A stretch of DNA of 64,000 bases from Corylus avellana (GCF_901000735.1 NC_081551.1:21232545-21296544); one strand, 5' to 3'; shown: positions 1 to 28,700, numbered from the stretch's first letter. Translations and numbers: made by a program. The notes: generated from the sequence alone by a model not told the origin.

Positions 1-420
1 TGTGTTTCTCATATACTAATTAAAAAATATTAATTATTTTGTGCTTCTTATCTGTACTATAATCTTTTTAATGGTCCAAATTTAATTTAAAGTTTTCCAT
101 AGAAAGAGAAATAAGATAAATAAAAGGGTTGTTGTAAATTAATAGACTGATTCTCAGAGCTTCTTTAAGATAAATATTCCCCTTTACTCTTCATCACTTT
201 TAGGAGGCGGCTCTTTCCCTCTCCCTTCCTTACTTCACCGTCCAAAAGCGAAACTTCTCCACATCCCTCCACTTTTTGCCAACGTGTTGATTAAACCCCA
301 CAAAAACCATCAGCTCTCCGACCGCGTAAGCCTCCGGATGGATCCAAATTATCTCCAAAGTCAAGTCACCGTCAAAGCCTTACACACAGCGCGTTCACAC
401 GTCCGCACACGCTTCCTTGC

Positions 421-541
421 CCGGATATATATATCCCCATATTCCACCGGTCTAACCAAATTCAAATCAACTCGTGTTCACATTCTCTTGTTCAGACCTT
501 TCATCATACACTTTCTCTCCCTCTCTCTCTGACACTTGGTG
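421..541 (+). promoter_or_regulatory. Probable core promoter and leader of the HARBI1-like gene
   Basis: An alternating TA stretch at 426-434 is a possible TATA element. It lies about 110 bases before the start codon. A pyrimidine-rich CT tract at about 508-530 follows, as is common in plant leaders. The rest of 1-420 is AT-rich and shows no gene that I can support. No transcription start can be fixed from sequence alone. Confidence 0.4.
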
Positions 542-2059
542 ATGGAAATTAGCTCTTCCCCATTTCTTAGTCAAGAAGATTGTTCACATTTCTACAGTTT
601 GTTCCAAGATATGGAGGAGAATTTCAATGTGAACGCTAACCCCAAAAAAAGGCAAAGAAAGGACGACGATGTTAGCGATAAGGAGGAAACGACGAAGACC
701 GCGTTGAGGGACATTCTCACTTCGATCATCTTGTTGGATGAGCAGGAGAACCAAGAGCGAGAACAAGAACGGTGGGTCATGGAGACTCAGCAAGATAAGT
801 CCCTCTTCGAGGCTAACCACGAGCAAAAGATTCAAGCTACAACCGAGTATTATTCCCAACTCCAAAATCATTACGCTGATGTCGACAATTTGGACACCGT
901 GAGGACTAAGCGGGCCCGCCGCTCCACTTCCGCATCCACCGCCGCCGCCGCTGTTGCGGCGGGAAATGCCGGATCGAACAGTCCGCCGCAACAGCACCAC
1001 CGTCGGCTCTGGGTGAAGGACCGGTCCAAGGACTGGTGGGATCAGCACAACCACCCAGACTTCCCAGACGAAGAATTTCGCCGCGCGTTTCGTATGAGCA
1101 AGGCCACGTTCAGCATGATCTGCGACGAGCTCGAATCTGTCGTCACGAAGAAGAACACGATGCTTCGCGACGCTATCCCTGTTCGCCAACGCGTGGCGGT
1201 TTGCGTGTGGAGATTGGCCACCGGTGAGCCTCTACGGCTCGTGTCGAAGCGGTTCGGGTTGGGTATATCAACTTGTCACAAGCTCGTACTTGAAGTTTGC
1301 ACAGCGATTCGGAATGTCCTAATGCCCAAGTATGTTCAGTGGCCTGACGAGAACAGAATGAGGGTGATTAAGGACGAATTCAAATCAGTTTCAGGGATAC
1401 CCAACGTTGGTGGGTCGATGTACACGACCCATGTTCCTATCATCGCGCCGAAGGTGAATGTGGCTGCTTATTTCAACAAGAGGCATACGGAGAGGAACCA
1501 AAAGAGCTCTTACTCGATAACGGTTCAAGGAGTTGTTGATCCGAAGGGAGTGTTCACCGATGTTTGCATTGGTTGGCCCGGTTCGATGCCCGACGACGAG
1601 GTGTTGGAGAACTCTGCTCTGAGCCAGAGGGTCCAGATGGGGCTCTTGAAGGACGTTTGGGTTGTTGGGAATTCCGGGTACCCTCTCACCGACTGGGTTT
1701 TGGTTCCTTACGCCCACCAGAACCTCACTTGGTGTCAGCACGCTTTCAACGAGAAGACTTTGGAGGTTCAGAAGGTTGCCAAGGATGCGTTTGCGAGGTT
1801 GAAAAGGAGGTGGTCTTGCTTGCAGAAGAGGACAGAGGTGAAACTCCAAGAATTGCCTATGGTTCTTGGGGCTTGCTGTGTCCTACACAACATCTGTGAG
1901 ATGAGAAATGAAGAGATTGATCCGGAGCTGAAATTTGAGCTTTTTGATGACGAAATGGTCGCTGAAAATGGTTTGAGGTCTGCGAGTTCGATACAGGCTA
2001 GAGATCAGATTGCTCACGATTTGTTACACCATGGGCAGGCAGGCACTCGTTATAGTTGA
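542..2059 (+). CDS. HARBI1/ALP1-like domesticated transposase (nuclease-like protein)
   Basis: A single exon of 505 residues. The start is the ATG at 542; the frame is open slightly upstream but only through TTG and GTG. Residues about 1-130 are acidic and charged, and about 130-150 are Ala/Ser/Thr-rich. From about residue 160 the protein is a DDE superfamily 4 (PIF/Harbinger) transposase, with a helix-turn-helix-like part (LRLVSKRFGLGISTCHKLV) and then the nuclease fold. The first catalytic Asp is present (VVDPKG, D333). The second position reads GNSGYPL (Asn377), and the Glu position before AF is Lys414-Asp415. The enzyme is therefore probably inactive. No terminal inverted repeats or target duplication flank it. 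The family includes Arabidopsis ALP1, which works with Polycomb, and the closest remembered relatives are At5g12010 and At4g29780. Role inferred: nuclear, DNA- or chromatin-associated. The first two DDE calls rest on clear motifs; the third depends on an alignment by eye. Confidence 0.92.
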   Translation: MEISSSPFLSQEDCSHFYSLFQDMEENFNVNANPKKRQRKDDDVSDKEETTKTALRDILTSIILLDEQENQEREQERWVMETQQDKSLFEANHEQKIQATTEYYSQLQNHYADVDNLDTVRTKRARRSTSASTAAAAVAAGNAGSNSPPQQHHRRLWVKDRSKDWWDQHNHPDFPDEEFRRAFRMSKATFSMICDELESVVTKKNTMLRDAIPVRQRVAVCVWRLATGEPLRLVSKRFGLGISTCHKLVLEVCTAIRNVLMPKYVQWPDENRMRVIKDEFKSVSGIPNVGGSMYTTHVPIIAPKVNVAAYFNKRHTERNQKSSYSITVQGVVDPKGVFTDVCIGWPGSMPDDEVLENSALSQRVQMGLLKDVWVVGNSGYPLTDWVLVPYAHQNLTWCQHAFNEKTLEVQKVAKDAFARLKRRWSCLQKRTEVKLQELPMVLGACCVLHNICEMRNEEIDPELKFELFDDEMVAENGLRSASSIQARDQIAHDLLHHGQAGTRYS

Positions 2060-4131
2060 TCTGGGTTTGTTATAGTTGTTCTGGGTTTGTTATAGTTTTT
2101 GTACTCTGATTTTTGTCATTCATTTTTTGGCTATGGCTTGTTATAGTCATATTCGTACAATAAGAATGGGTTTGTGTAAAATATATTTTTGACCCTCTAA
2201 TAATAAATAGATTGATAGTTTTTACTAAACACTCTGATCTCCATCTGTTTCTGATACAAGCTGGTACTATATATTTATATATAAGCATCTTGCCTTATCA
2301 ATCCTTCATTAGAGATTTGCAGGGCCCTTATAACTAGCTAGGTTTGACAGAGTTGTTCTTTAGGGTACATCAGATCAGAGCCCCCATTTTTTGATGTTAC
2401 AGCCCCCTGTTGCTGTTTGAATTTGCCTTACTTTTTGTGTTTGATGGCAACGCGCTTCGATTCCATGCTTCTTTTCTTTTGCCCCACAGCATTTGACCCA
2501 TTGTTCCCTGAGCTAAGCACACCGTTTCCTTTATGATCTTTTGAAGTCAACTAACCTTTTCTTGGCATTTATAGGGGAGTCTAGAAAGTGATTGACTCAA
2601 TCAATTGAGTACCAAATGTTAACTTGGTCTGCAAAAGTTGTTTTCATACATGAAAAGTATTACTCTTCGCATTCATTTAATTGGTAGCGTGTTTTAAGAG
2701 ACTTTTTATTTTTATTTTTTTCGTTTGAAATACGGTACAAATAATTATGATAAATGGATAGTAAAGAGTAGCATTCCTCTCCATATATTGTAGATCCTTA
2801 GTTGGCTGCTAAGAATATATGTGAGGTGAATAGCAAATTTTATGGTCTCTGCACTGTTTCTGTCTGGCACCAATTGGGGTTTCTGCACTTATGCGTTTTG
2901 GGAGTTCTATTCCCAAAACAGGGGCTTCTAAAAAAATCTGCCAAACCATCATATATATGGAAGTTCTCCATTCTGTTTCATAGTTTTGTCTGAAGATTTG
3001 AAGATCTGAATGAAATCTCAACCTTGAAGTAGCAGCTGCACACTTCAGCTTACATTCACCCTCCTTGAAGCTGATTGAGTTGCAGAGCATGCAAGGCACA
3101 TGGTGTTAAAGATGATTAATGCTGAGCAAAATTAACATAGTCATCTGTCTAGATTATCTTCTTTCCTTCTCGTTCTACTTTCAGAAGATCATTTGTTACT
3201 TCTGGTTTTATGTTATGCATGCTTACGCAACATTTCTGAAAGTTGAGACTAGGACACTGCTACAATTAGTTTTCCCCTCTCCTTGCAATCTAACATCGCA
3301 GTCTAGGTGACAATGTATAGTAGTTAGCGTGATAAATATTACTTAAATTTACAAATTAATTGGATTATCCAAATAATATTGTCATGTTAGACACAATCAA
3401 AATACAAGTTAGACAATTTATTGGTCTTACTACAATAAATATTACATGTACTTTTAAGTGTTTATTTTGTGAGGTGACAATAAAAATTTCTATTAATATA
3501 TCATGCATTATCCGATCCAAAATTTAATAATAATTTTTAATATCATATTAATAACAACCAATTTGATAGTTTCCCAAATCATATGGTTCGCTCAGAAGAA
3601 AAAAAAAATCATATGTTCCATTATTGCGTGTTCTTGTATAATGAACTACTTTACTTTGACACAATCACCGTTCAAGTTCTATAATTTTTTTTTTATTTTT
3701 ATGGTTGATCTCATGGATGACGTTTGCTTCAGACCGATCCTATAATGAAAGAAACACAGGAGTTAGGCCCATTAATGGTAGTATTACACAGCCTACAGAC
3801 TGTTCGATCAGCCAGAGATTTAATATGGGAAACATCGACGATTTCAAACCGTGTGATAAGGCTGCAATGAACAGTGGCCCACGTTAATAACTGGAGTTGG
3901 TCAGGGTCGCCCAAGTCCAACTGTTGGAAGCCCTGAGACACACCAATCCACTGTCCCCACGTGTCAGACAGACAAAATAGACGTTGAAGGAAGAAAAAGA
4001 GACTGTCTTTGTTTTTTTTTAAGGTCCTCTGGGTGTTGCTTCGTTGTCACCATCATCAAAATTCACACACATACACAGACCCAAGCAATATTTAGAGAAA
4101 GAGAGAGAGAGAGCGTTTTGAGAGAGGGGGT
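2041..4131. other. Intergenic DNA between the HARBI1-like and NDR kinase genes
   Basis: Directly at the stop codon, a unit of about 21 bases containing TTATAGTTGTTCTGGG repeats about two and a half times (2045-2097). AATAAA at 2202-2207 is a possible poly(A) signal for the HARBI1-like gene. The rest is AT-rich and I see no gene or clear element in it. The short open frames at 2802-3310 and 3503-3887 have no recognisable motifs and look like chance. Confidence 0.5.
4019..4131 (+). promoter_or_regulatory. Leader of the NDR kinase gene with GA repeat
   Basis: A GA-rich tract at about 4094-4113 and a second purine run at 4120-4130 sit immediately before the ATG at 4132. GA repeats are frequent in plant 5' leaders and can bind BBR/BPC factors. 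The transcription start is not visible. Confidence 0.4.
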
Positions 4132-19276
<15,145 letters not shown>

Positions 19277-22200
19277 AGAGCAGCCAACCCTTACCATGTA
19301 AAACTTCTCGTGGAACGGATAGTCGGGAACGGATAGTCGAGCCCTCTTACGAAGATGGTGGCCCTGGTGGGTATACCTGCTTATTTTTGGGTCAGGTTTT
19401 GCCCGTTTCTGCATTATAAATGAACTTGACTGGCATAGTGTTGCAGGACTTCTAAGTGTACAGGTGAGGAACTTCAGGAATGGCCCTTGGTAGGTTGGTT
19501 TGTAGCATGAGTAGTAGTTCTAATTGGAAGTTTTTGCATCAGGTAGGAATTTTTAAGCCATATTCTGGTCCTGACTACCCAGGTTGGCATACTCATGCCT
19601 TCGCTTGTGGCAGTTGCTGGCCTTTTTCTATGCTTTTTCAGTTTTGTTTTGTTCTTCATGATAGTCTAGGAAGCTGTGAAATGCTTTCATGGCTGTATTG
19701 AAGATAAACCTTCTGATAACTGGTATTGTATGTATGGACAGCCTAGTGAGCAAAATATGAAATCAAGTTGTTGTTTCCAAAGATTGAGGAATAAGGTCTT
19801 GTAGAAATGTTATGTAATCATTATGTCTTTTTTATTTCCTTAACGGACAAGGAAGTGAAATGGAGATTAGTCATTTTATGATCAAGATTTAATGTTGTAT
19901 CTAATGGTGTAAGTGATGACACACCATTTAAATTTTTTGAGTGGAACACAAACATATTTATCATGTGACATCATCTACACTGTTAAATATAGTAATATTA
20001 AATTCTAACAATGAAATGACTCATTTTCATTTCACTTATTATGTTGCGTTTATTGGTGTATATGTTGTCATGTCATTTAAAAGTTTTAATGAGCGTAGCA
20101 ACATATAGATTATTAAACCTGTGAAAATTAATATGATCTATAAAATAGTTCATTTCCATTTCACTTGATGGAGATTGTGCTATTATGTGAAAACAGTGAA
20201 ATAGACAAAGATTCTCTTTATTTCAAATGAAATTAATGGTATTTAAAGTTTGTTAAATCGCGGTTATCTCACCTTGGGGTGGTTTCCATAGGTGGTCCCC
20301 ATTTTTTTAATTTTTTTTTTAAATATACCTTTAAAAAATTAACTTTTGTCACCTCAATAATATTTTAAAAAAATTTTGCCCCCCGAAACAAAACGTTCTA
20401 GTTCCGCCCTTGGGTGTACATGATGTCATGTTGGCACTTCTTTTTTTTTTAAAAAAAAAAAAAAAAATTACAAGGTGTCATATACACTGTTAGATGCATC
20501 AACTTTAAATCCTGATCGTGATATGAATATTGTTCATTTCAAATAAAATTGAGAGGATCCTATTTTATATAGGATTTCAAGATGAAATAGTGGGAGCCTA
20601 AGCTAGCCCAAATTTGATTTGGGGCTCTAAAGACTTGATCCCATCCAAAGAAGTCGGTATATCTTTTATTATCTATCCTAAGAAGAGGGAGTAAGGCTAA
20701 TATCAAAAGAATAGTGAGAGGGTCTTCCTTATCCAAATAGGGGAGCCTTTGCGAGGGAAGGGGGCCTCTCTCACATACCTTTGCTAAAAGAGGGCAAAGG
20801 AAGGAGGAGGGATCCCAAAATACAACAAATCTATGTCTCATTCAAATTGCTAAAAATATAAATAAATATTTTCAATTTCATAGGAAAGTACACAATGCAT
20901 CATATATTATTTGAAATCTTGTGCGAAATTCTAAAAGTTAATACTAGTTTTTTTGAATCAAAAGTATTAAAATATATGGGCTTTTTTGTAAGAAACAACA
21001 TACACCGATCATTATTACAAGAACCAATGACAACAATCGTGATACTCTTCATTTTATTTCACGATCTAAAATTTGTTTTATTACATCTAACCGTGTATAT
21101 GGTACCATGTCATTTAAAAATTTTAAATAACAGGATAACATATTCAATATGTGGCAACATATATACTATTATATATGTGAAATCCAATCTAAACTATAAA
21201 ATGATTTATCTATATTTCACTTTAAATAGAAAGAATCATATTCCGTCTAACGGGCTTAAGAAAGCTATTTTATTCCATGATTTCACTTACTTTAGGCATT
21301 TTCTAATGCATGGACAATGTCTTGTTATCTTTTTGTTGAGAGTTATTATGGTTTTGCACTTGTGGAAATGTTTTATAATTGACAATCAAAAGACTAGCTC
21401 CAATGACCTAATTAAGTTGTACTTGTTTTTTTATGTTATTGTTATCACATTACTTTTAAATCTTACTATCCTTTTCATTTATGCCTAAAATGTCTATATG
21501 TTATCTCCCTTGGTCTGAGTCAGGTAGCCCATTTTGGGTATTGACCGGCCTAGGCTCAGATTGGTCTAACAACGTTATTTGGGCAGTTGCAAAAGAATCA
21601 TTTTATAATGCAAAGTGTCCAAGCACTCCAGTTACTTAAAATGGTTCAAACCTCAATGTGTTAGCAACTTTCTTTGAGAATCCATGCCAAAGATGGTATG
21701 AGAGCACCACGATCATCCTGTCACAAGGATAGTTGGCATTTAATTCCACCTAACTTGTGACAAAGAAGGGTTATTGGGGACACCTTTTATCAAAGCCGGT
21801 GGCCTTGCATGTGTAATTCAGTCGGAAGACAACATATCAGAGTAGTACAAAATAGAAATGACCTTCTACCAGAGGAAATAAGAGGTACACACTCTATTCA
21901 TTCATTCAAAACAAACACATTAATTCCATAACTGATTCCTCTCAAGGAAGAAGGGTTTTTCATTTTGAAAAGTTTTCAATTGACTTAAATATCATAGGTA
22001 TCCCTTGCTGGCTCACCCCGACGGGCTTCTAAGCCAGTATTCTTAGCGATTTCAAGTCCTCCTCAGTGTGAAATTTGCCGAGCAGATTTCAAACCAATAT
22101 CTTAATTACTATTTCCATAAGTACAACATGAAACATTTATATAAATATGACTATGGCCAATCCATAAACCTAATCAATTTAGATTAAAAAGGTTAATTTA

Positions 22201-23440
22201 GCACCATAACAACCATGGAAGTCCGTTGCTATCATCAAAGCCATTTTTTGTGTGCATATACTAATGAAACCACATCAATTTCCTTGTTTCTACAATCACA
22301 ACCAAGCCATCACTTTCCATTTTTCTGCTTTTATGACTTCGTTTTCAGAGCTTGTTGGAATGTTTTCAAAGTCAATGATTATTGAAAGTATATACTCATA
22401 ATAAGCATAATTGTACACGATTTTGACTGTATATTGTATAATAGGAAAACTGATTAAGATAATTTTATATATAGCTATACCAACTATTATTAATTATGTG
22501 CAGCATTACTCTTAACTTTATGTAGATTTTTTTCAATAAAATTGAATGTACTTGTTTACATTGATAATAATTTTTTATATTTCCTATATAATTCTCAAAC
22601 TATACTTGAATTATGATAAAAAAAAAAAAAATCAACTTAACAATCAAAATTTTAAAATCTAGAGGATTAATAAATCTCACCCTACATTTTTATGTAACTA
22701 ATTAGTCTTGGTAATAGACAACACAACATGCATTGCTTATTACAAAAAATTCAAACAACAAGAATTGATTTTTCCTGTACATTAATTGTTGAACGCCTAT
22801 TGTAGTGGATTTTCTCTTCAGTGATTTTAAGTTAGTTGATTTCAGTGTAATATTTTTCGCTAGGATAACTAAGATTTTTTACCGTCGTTGTAAGTATGTA
22901 AATGTCATTTCAAGCAAGTCAACCTTTGGACTGTTTAGACTCGTTTGCTAGTGCTTTTTAAGACTACTTCAAATAACTCAACACAAAATTATTTGTACAT
23001 TTATATTACATCATATCAAAAAAAAAAAAAAAAAAAAAAACATTTTAAAAAGCATTAGCAAACCAGCAACTTTCTTAGTCAATGGGCCATTGTTTGACTC
23101 ATTTCCAATTTGTTTGTGTTTTTTAAAATTTTTTTGACATTATATTGACTATTTTTGGATAATTTTTGGGCTCTCCATCCCTTATTTGTATATTTTGTAT
23201 TTTAAATGAAATATTTATCTCATGACAAAAAAAAAAAAAAAAAAAAAAAATCAGACTATGATTTTTACCTCTCACATCGGCAAACATCGTCTGATGGTCT
23301 TCGTAGTCATATAATCAAAATAGTTATAATCACAATATCACATACAAACTCTAAGCTGATCGAGCCGGCTCAACTTTTCACTTCCATTTATGCCCCCACT
23401 CCAAAACCCACTCTTAAATCCTCATCAAAACAAAGCATGG
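19277..23440. other. Intergenic DNA after the NDR kinase
   Basis: The first 500 bases or so are probably the NDR 3' untranslated region. The rest is AT-rich with several A or T runs (20450-20467, 22620-22631, 23018-23040, 23226-23249). An inverted-repeat element is at 19853-20166, and a related decayed one at about 21033-21230. A 197-codon open frame at 20895-21488 overlaps that decayed repeat and has no motif, so I do not call it a gene. Confidence 0.5.
19853..20166. repeat. Inverted-repeat (MITE-like) element
   Basis: The ends are inverted copies over about 33 bases: AAGTGAAATGGAGATTA... on the left, and on the right the complement of ...TTCATTTCCATTTCACTT, with a few mismatches. The interior is AT-rich and non-coding. 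I found no clear target duplication. A similar arrangement recurs near 21033-21230. Confidence 0.5.
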
Positions 23441-25713
23441 GCATAACGGTAACTTCGGTATAGCCAATTTCGTTGCCGATCAAAACACAGGGTGCTTCGT
23501 CCTCCATGGCTTTGTACGAACCTTCGATTTCGAGCTCCAACTCGTACTAACCCCAAAATACCCAATTCGGAACCAGTTATTGAATCTCCAAATCTCAGAG
23601 TCGTCGCACGCGAGAAAAAGCATCGACACTGATACCCCAATTGAAAAGGTATACAAATTTATGTGTATTTTAATATGTGCTGATTTAACTTCTAGGGTTT
23701 CATTTTTTTTTTCTAATTTTTCTTGTTGGGTAATTGAAGGCAGATTTTTTTGGTTCGATTTCTGGGGTTTCCTGTTGATTTAATTCCTAGGGTTTCCTTT
23801 TTTGGTTTCCGATTTTTTTTTTAAATGAACTCAGATTGAGAAAGAAATATCGAAAATTTGAAAAGAAGACAGTGGTTTAAAACTTCAAGAGTATTTAATT
23901 TTATTTTGAAACTATATTAGAATGATTTTAGGAAACGGAGGAATTTAAACAATCACAGATAGAGAAAATGTAGGAAAATTTTCTTGTGCCCTCATTGGGC
24001 GTGATTTGAATGGTGAATGATAACTTAGGAAGTGAACTTGTTTTTCAAATGAGGAAAGATCATTAACAAAATTGCTACTCATACCGACTGTTTTTTAGAG
24101 AAAGTATGTGCCAACTGATGTTGCAAGGTAGCTTTCAAAATTAATGGTATGACCCGCCATGTCAATTGCGGTAGTACAATTGCAGCCATTGGTTGGGTGC
24201 AGGCAATTGTAATTTTGGTTCCGGTCATTTTGGTGTTTTTGAACTTAGTTAATTGCCAATTATATTTAAGGAGCTGAGATTAAGGGCTAAGAGGGTGAGC
24301 CATAGCTGAATTCTATTATATGACTAACATTAATCAAATGCACAATGGTTTGTTATTCTTGATCTATTTATGCTCTCCTTGACCAAGGGGGTGGGGGTGT
24401 GGGGATTGTAAATTTGCTATATCTCATTATAAAACAGTTCAAGATTGGAGTCCGGGTTCTGATTTCTTTTGTTATCAATGCAGCATGTAAGTCGCCATGT
24501 CTGAACTCAGTAATATTTTACACTAGTTGTAACAAATTTAATATTGATGACAACAGGTTTGCATTATAGAGAATCGCTGCAAAGATAATTTTACGAGGAG
24601 GTAGTTGCTTAAGTTTTCTGGGATATTAGTTTTGTGGCACTTTTTTGCTTGTTCCTACTCAGTGACAAGACAAATTTTAGGAGCTTGATAGCATGGTATT
24701 TAATAATAAGCTTGTTAGTTTTTTGAATATGTTAACTTACTTTGATTGACAAAATCTTCAAACAAGTTTGCAAAGACTATGAAATCGCTTAGATTATGAG
24801 TCAATTTTGAGTTGATTTGCAATGCATGGATAACAAGTTATATACTCTTAAAAAAAGTGCATAGCAAAGAGTGCATCTAGATGAAAAAGTGGCAGTACAA
24901 GAAAATTTAGAAGAGATGAATTTGTTAGAGGCTAGAGGTACACCAACTGAAAACGAAGTAATACATAGCAGTTTCAAGGATTTGCTTAATTTGAACCTTC
25001 TTTGTTTATGAAAGTACGGAAGTACCCTTTTCTGGCAATCAGCTGAATGCTAAGAAGACGAGTGCTGGTTTTATTTATTTATTTTTTGGGAGTCCATTAG
25101 CAATCTCTTTATTTGTTGTGTGTGTGTGTCGGCACGCTCCTGTGTTCCTTTATTTATTTTTATTTATTGGTTTTATTTATTTATTTATTTACTTTTCGGA
25201 TTTCCCATCCATCCACTTTAAAAATTTGACAAATTCTATAATCTATAGGAAAAAAAAACAGAATCCAGATATCTGTGGAGGATATTGTAGTCCCTTCTGT
25301 TTTGGATCATGAAGGTGTGAAACTGGGTGATATCATAGATTTTAGGAGCTCTATGCTTTTTGTTATTGCTCTTATTCACAAAGACATTTTTTTTTTCTAA
25401 TTTTTTACTTGGGCTCACACAGTGCATGCTCAAACATTTTCTGCAATGAACATTTGGTGGTTCATTTGAACCTCAAATCTACTTGTTTCAAGTTATATCT
25501 TTATCATTGAGGAACTTAAGATGTGAACCCCCTACATGTCATGTAATTTGGATGTGGATTTGTTTTCACCATTGCAGGAGCATTCTCTGGATCAGGCGGT
25601 CATTGTAAATATTTGCATTAATTTCGCCTTTATGTGCTATAGTACTACAACTTTGTCATGCACCACTATGTTTTCTGGGTTTGTGACACAGAGGATGAGT
25701 GGAAACTAATGCA
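23440..25713 (+). promoter_or_regulatory. Probable 5' leader exon(s) and leader intron of the ADA3-like gene
   Basis: GC-richer sequence at about 23440-23648 ends in a good donor (AAAAG|GTATAC, GT at 23649). This suggests a non-coding first exon. Acceptors precede the ATG: GCAG at 25577-25578, and ACACAG with AG at 25690-25691. A long leader intron (about 2 kb) is therefore likely. A GT microsatellite is at about 25118-25128. Without transcripts the exact leader exons remain inferred. Confidence 0.45.
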
Positions 25714-28700
25714 ATGGCAACATCTAGCAAATTTGATATGCCTTCTGGTAGTCCAGATAGACCATTGTACACCAGTGGGCAGCGTGGATCCCACATTGCT
25801 GGTCCATTGGACAGATCAGGTAGCTTTCGTGAGAGCATGGAGAATCCAATTCTATCTTCTCTCCCGAACATGTTGAGAAGCAGTTCTGCAGTAACACAAG
25901 GAGATGTAGTGAACTTCTTCCAATGCTTGCGTTTTGATCCGAAGACACTGGTTACAGAGCATAAGTCCAGTCGTCAAGTGGAATTTAAACGTTACGTGGG
26001 TGGTTTACTAGGCGTTTCACCAGATGATTCTCCATCCAGTTCTTCAAAAGGCAAGCAGCTACCATCTCCGTTACCAGAGGAAATCAAACGAGTAAAGGCT
26101 TGTCTTCATGAAAGCCATGTTAAGGCGAGGTAGTTCTTCATATACTTTGCATTTTAGATTGAAGTTGTAACTAGTTATAACACTGTAATATTTAGCAGGG
26201 CACGGGTGAAAATTTTCGATGAATCCTTATGTGTCTTCAACAAATGCTTCCCAAGCATACTGTCAAAGAAGAGATCTCGATCAGAAAGTTTTTCTAGTGA
26301 CCGGTCTGGTGTGTTGTCAAGTGATCGGTCAGTCCAAGGGCCAAATGTAGGTAAAATCGGAATTCAGAGTCACACCGTCACCAGTGGTTTTGAACTTGAG
26401 CAGCAAAAACCAGAAGAACGGACTAAAAATGCTGTCCCAAACAAGCGCACTCGAACTTCTTTGGTGGATGTGAGAGTATGTAACTTGGGATGAATATCTC
26501 ATTTAATTAACTTGCAAAAACTATTTTATTTGTTCATTGTGCTTCCTGTTCTCTCTCTCTCTCTCTCTGTGTATGTGTGTGTGTGTTTGGCTTTTTGCTT
26601 TTTGACAAGCACCAGATGGCAAGATGGCAATATGGTTATCGGTGCGGATATGATTCTTTTGTACATGGAAGCTCTCTTTCAGTTAATTTTTCCTTTTACG
26701 ATTATCACTTAGTTTGATTTCTTTTTGTTATTTTCCAGATTAGGTGAGAGCATATGATACTTATTGTTCTTTATATAATTTTATTTAGTTTGGTTTTATC
26801 AGGTGTCTTATTTACTTTGTAGTTCTAGAGTTTATATGTACATGTGATTGCACGAATTTATATGTGCACCTATTAGGCTATACTGTTCCTATTGTTGTTA
26901 TATTATATATTTGTTGTTCTAATGGACTTTTTTGCTTTAAAAATGTATATTTGGTGTACCCAACTTTATGTCTAACATGCACATTGTCTGTATTCTTTTA
27001 AATCTAGATGGATGTGCGGAGTAATGCTCTTGTCAGGCCATCTGGGGTTGTAGATAGGGAGAGGGAAATGCTAAGGATTGCAAATGGTGGTGCAGTTCAG
27101 GCTGAGGATCGAACATTACCTATTGGTGTTGATGGTTGGGAGAAGTCAAAAATGAAGAAGAAGCGCTCTGGGATAAAGCCAGATGTTTCTCCAAGTACAT
27201 TGTCAAATAAACCAATTGATGGCTACCGGGAACCTAAACAGGGAATACAGCAAAGGCCTGTCGCTGATGCCCGGTCAAGATTAAGTAATGAATCCCATGG
27301 TTTCAGGTATGACTTCTTACGTCTATTCATGCATTTATCCATAGTGTCTATTTGAACCCTTAGCACAATAGCATCTATTAAATGCATCCACTTGGCAGTG
27401 CTGGTATGTTTAGTTGCCATTTTGTTGTAGGATTTATTTATTTTTTTCCTAGGAAGAAACATTGGAACATAGCCCTCTGTAGGGCACAGTTGGCCTTTAT
27501 AATCATTATGAGCCTTTACTGACTAATATTAAAACTCCAGAACTGGTCATAGTTGAAGAACTCATGACAATATGTTCAAGGCTTCTGTGAGAATATTGTG
27601 GTGCTAGATAGGATTGATAATGAAGACGATGTTCTTTATACTGCAATTTCATTATTTATTTCTTTTCTACGATCTTTATTTCTTTTACTTATCAAAATAA
27701 TATTTTTCCTTTTTGCCTTTCCCCCCTTATATATTATTCTTATTCTTATTAGGAAATCTAGACTTTCAAAAGGGTTAGAGCTTCTATTTTATGCTTCTGA
27801 GGTTGTTATTGAAAAGTATATTATTCTTATACTTTTTTACAATAAGACTAGTAAAAAAATATCAATTAGCATATTTTTGATAGTAGTAATTGATTAAGAA
27901 GACAAGGGGGTAGAATAGGGGAAGTAATGACACACATATATGGTGAACTTTTGTCCATTCTTTTACATTCAATTCATTTATTACGTTTTCTGTATGTGTC
28001 TTCATATAATGCTGTATTATCCTTATATAGGCTACCCTCGAGGTCAAGGAAAGCACCTCAATGCTTGATATTAATGATTAAATTACCTATGGTTACACCT
28101 CAATGCTTGAGGTGCCTGAACTATTGCCTTAGGATGTAGCCGTGGTTCATATGACACTTCAAATTTACTGAAGTGCAGGAAAATATATTTACAATTTCTT
28201 AAACTTAAAGTATTCCTTTTTTATTTTTCAAATCAGAAACTGACTTGGTCTATTATGCCATATTGTTAAAGCATTGTCCTAGTAAATCTCTGTTTAGATG
28301 TTGTGGCTCTTTGGAAGCAATGGTGATTGGTTAACATTCTGGGAATAGAATTCAACACATAATTTGAATTGTGAAGAATGAAATTGTTCTTTCCTCAAGG
28401 CTTTCGCCTAATGGTATAGAGGGAAAAAGGTTTGCCTTAAATGAAGACAAAATTAAGTGTAGGGGAAATTTAGATATTAGGGTCTCTGCTTCAAGTGTTG
28501 TTCCTTTGAACATTTGGCTCTAACCTTTGTGAAACAAACTTGAATTAATTTGTGTTTTGACAATTATCATTTGTAGTTTGTCATCTAAGAGGTGATATTG
28601 ATATGTATCTCTATATAGGCCAGGAGTCCTTAATGGAGCTGTTGGAGTTGGAAAATCAGATGGTATCTCGCAACAGACTGGCTTGGGCATGCGTTCCTCC

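Noticed and set aside
284..532. Open frame of 82 codons upstream of the HARBI1-like gene
   Set aside because: It starts from a TTG-type codon, lies across the probable promoter and leader, and has no motif.
584..1189. 201-codon antisense frame in the HARBI1-like gene
   Set aside because: It mirrors the charged and Ala-rich coding strand and has no independent motif; a shadow of the real gene.
20895..21488. 197-codon frame in intergenic DNA
   Set aside because: Low-complexity Leu/Ile/Phe composition expected from AT-rich DNA; overlaps a decayed inverted repeat; no homologous motif recognised.
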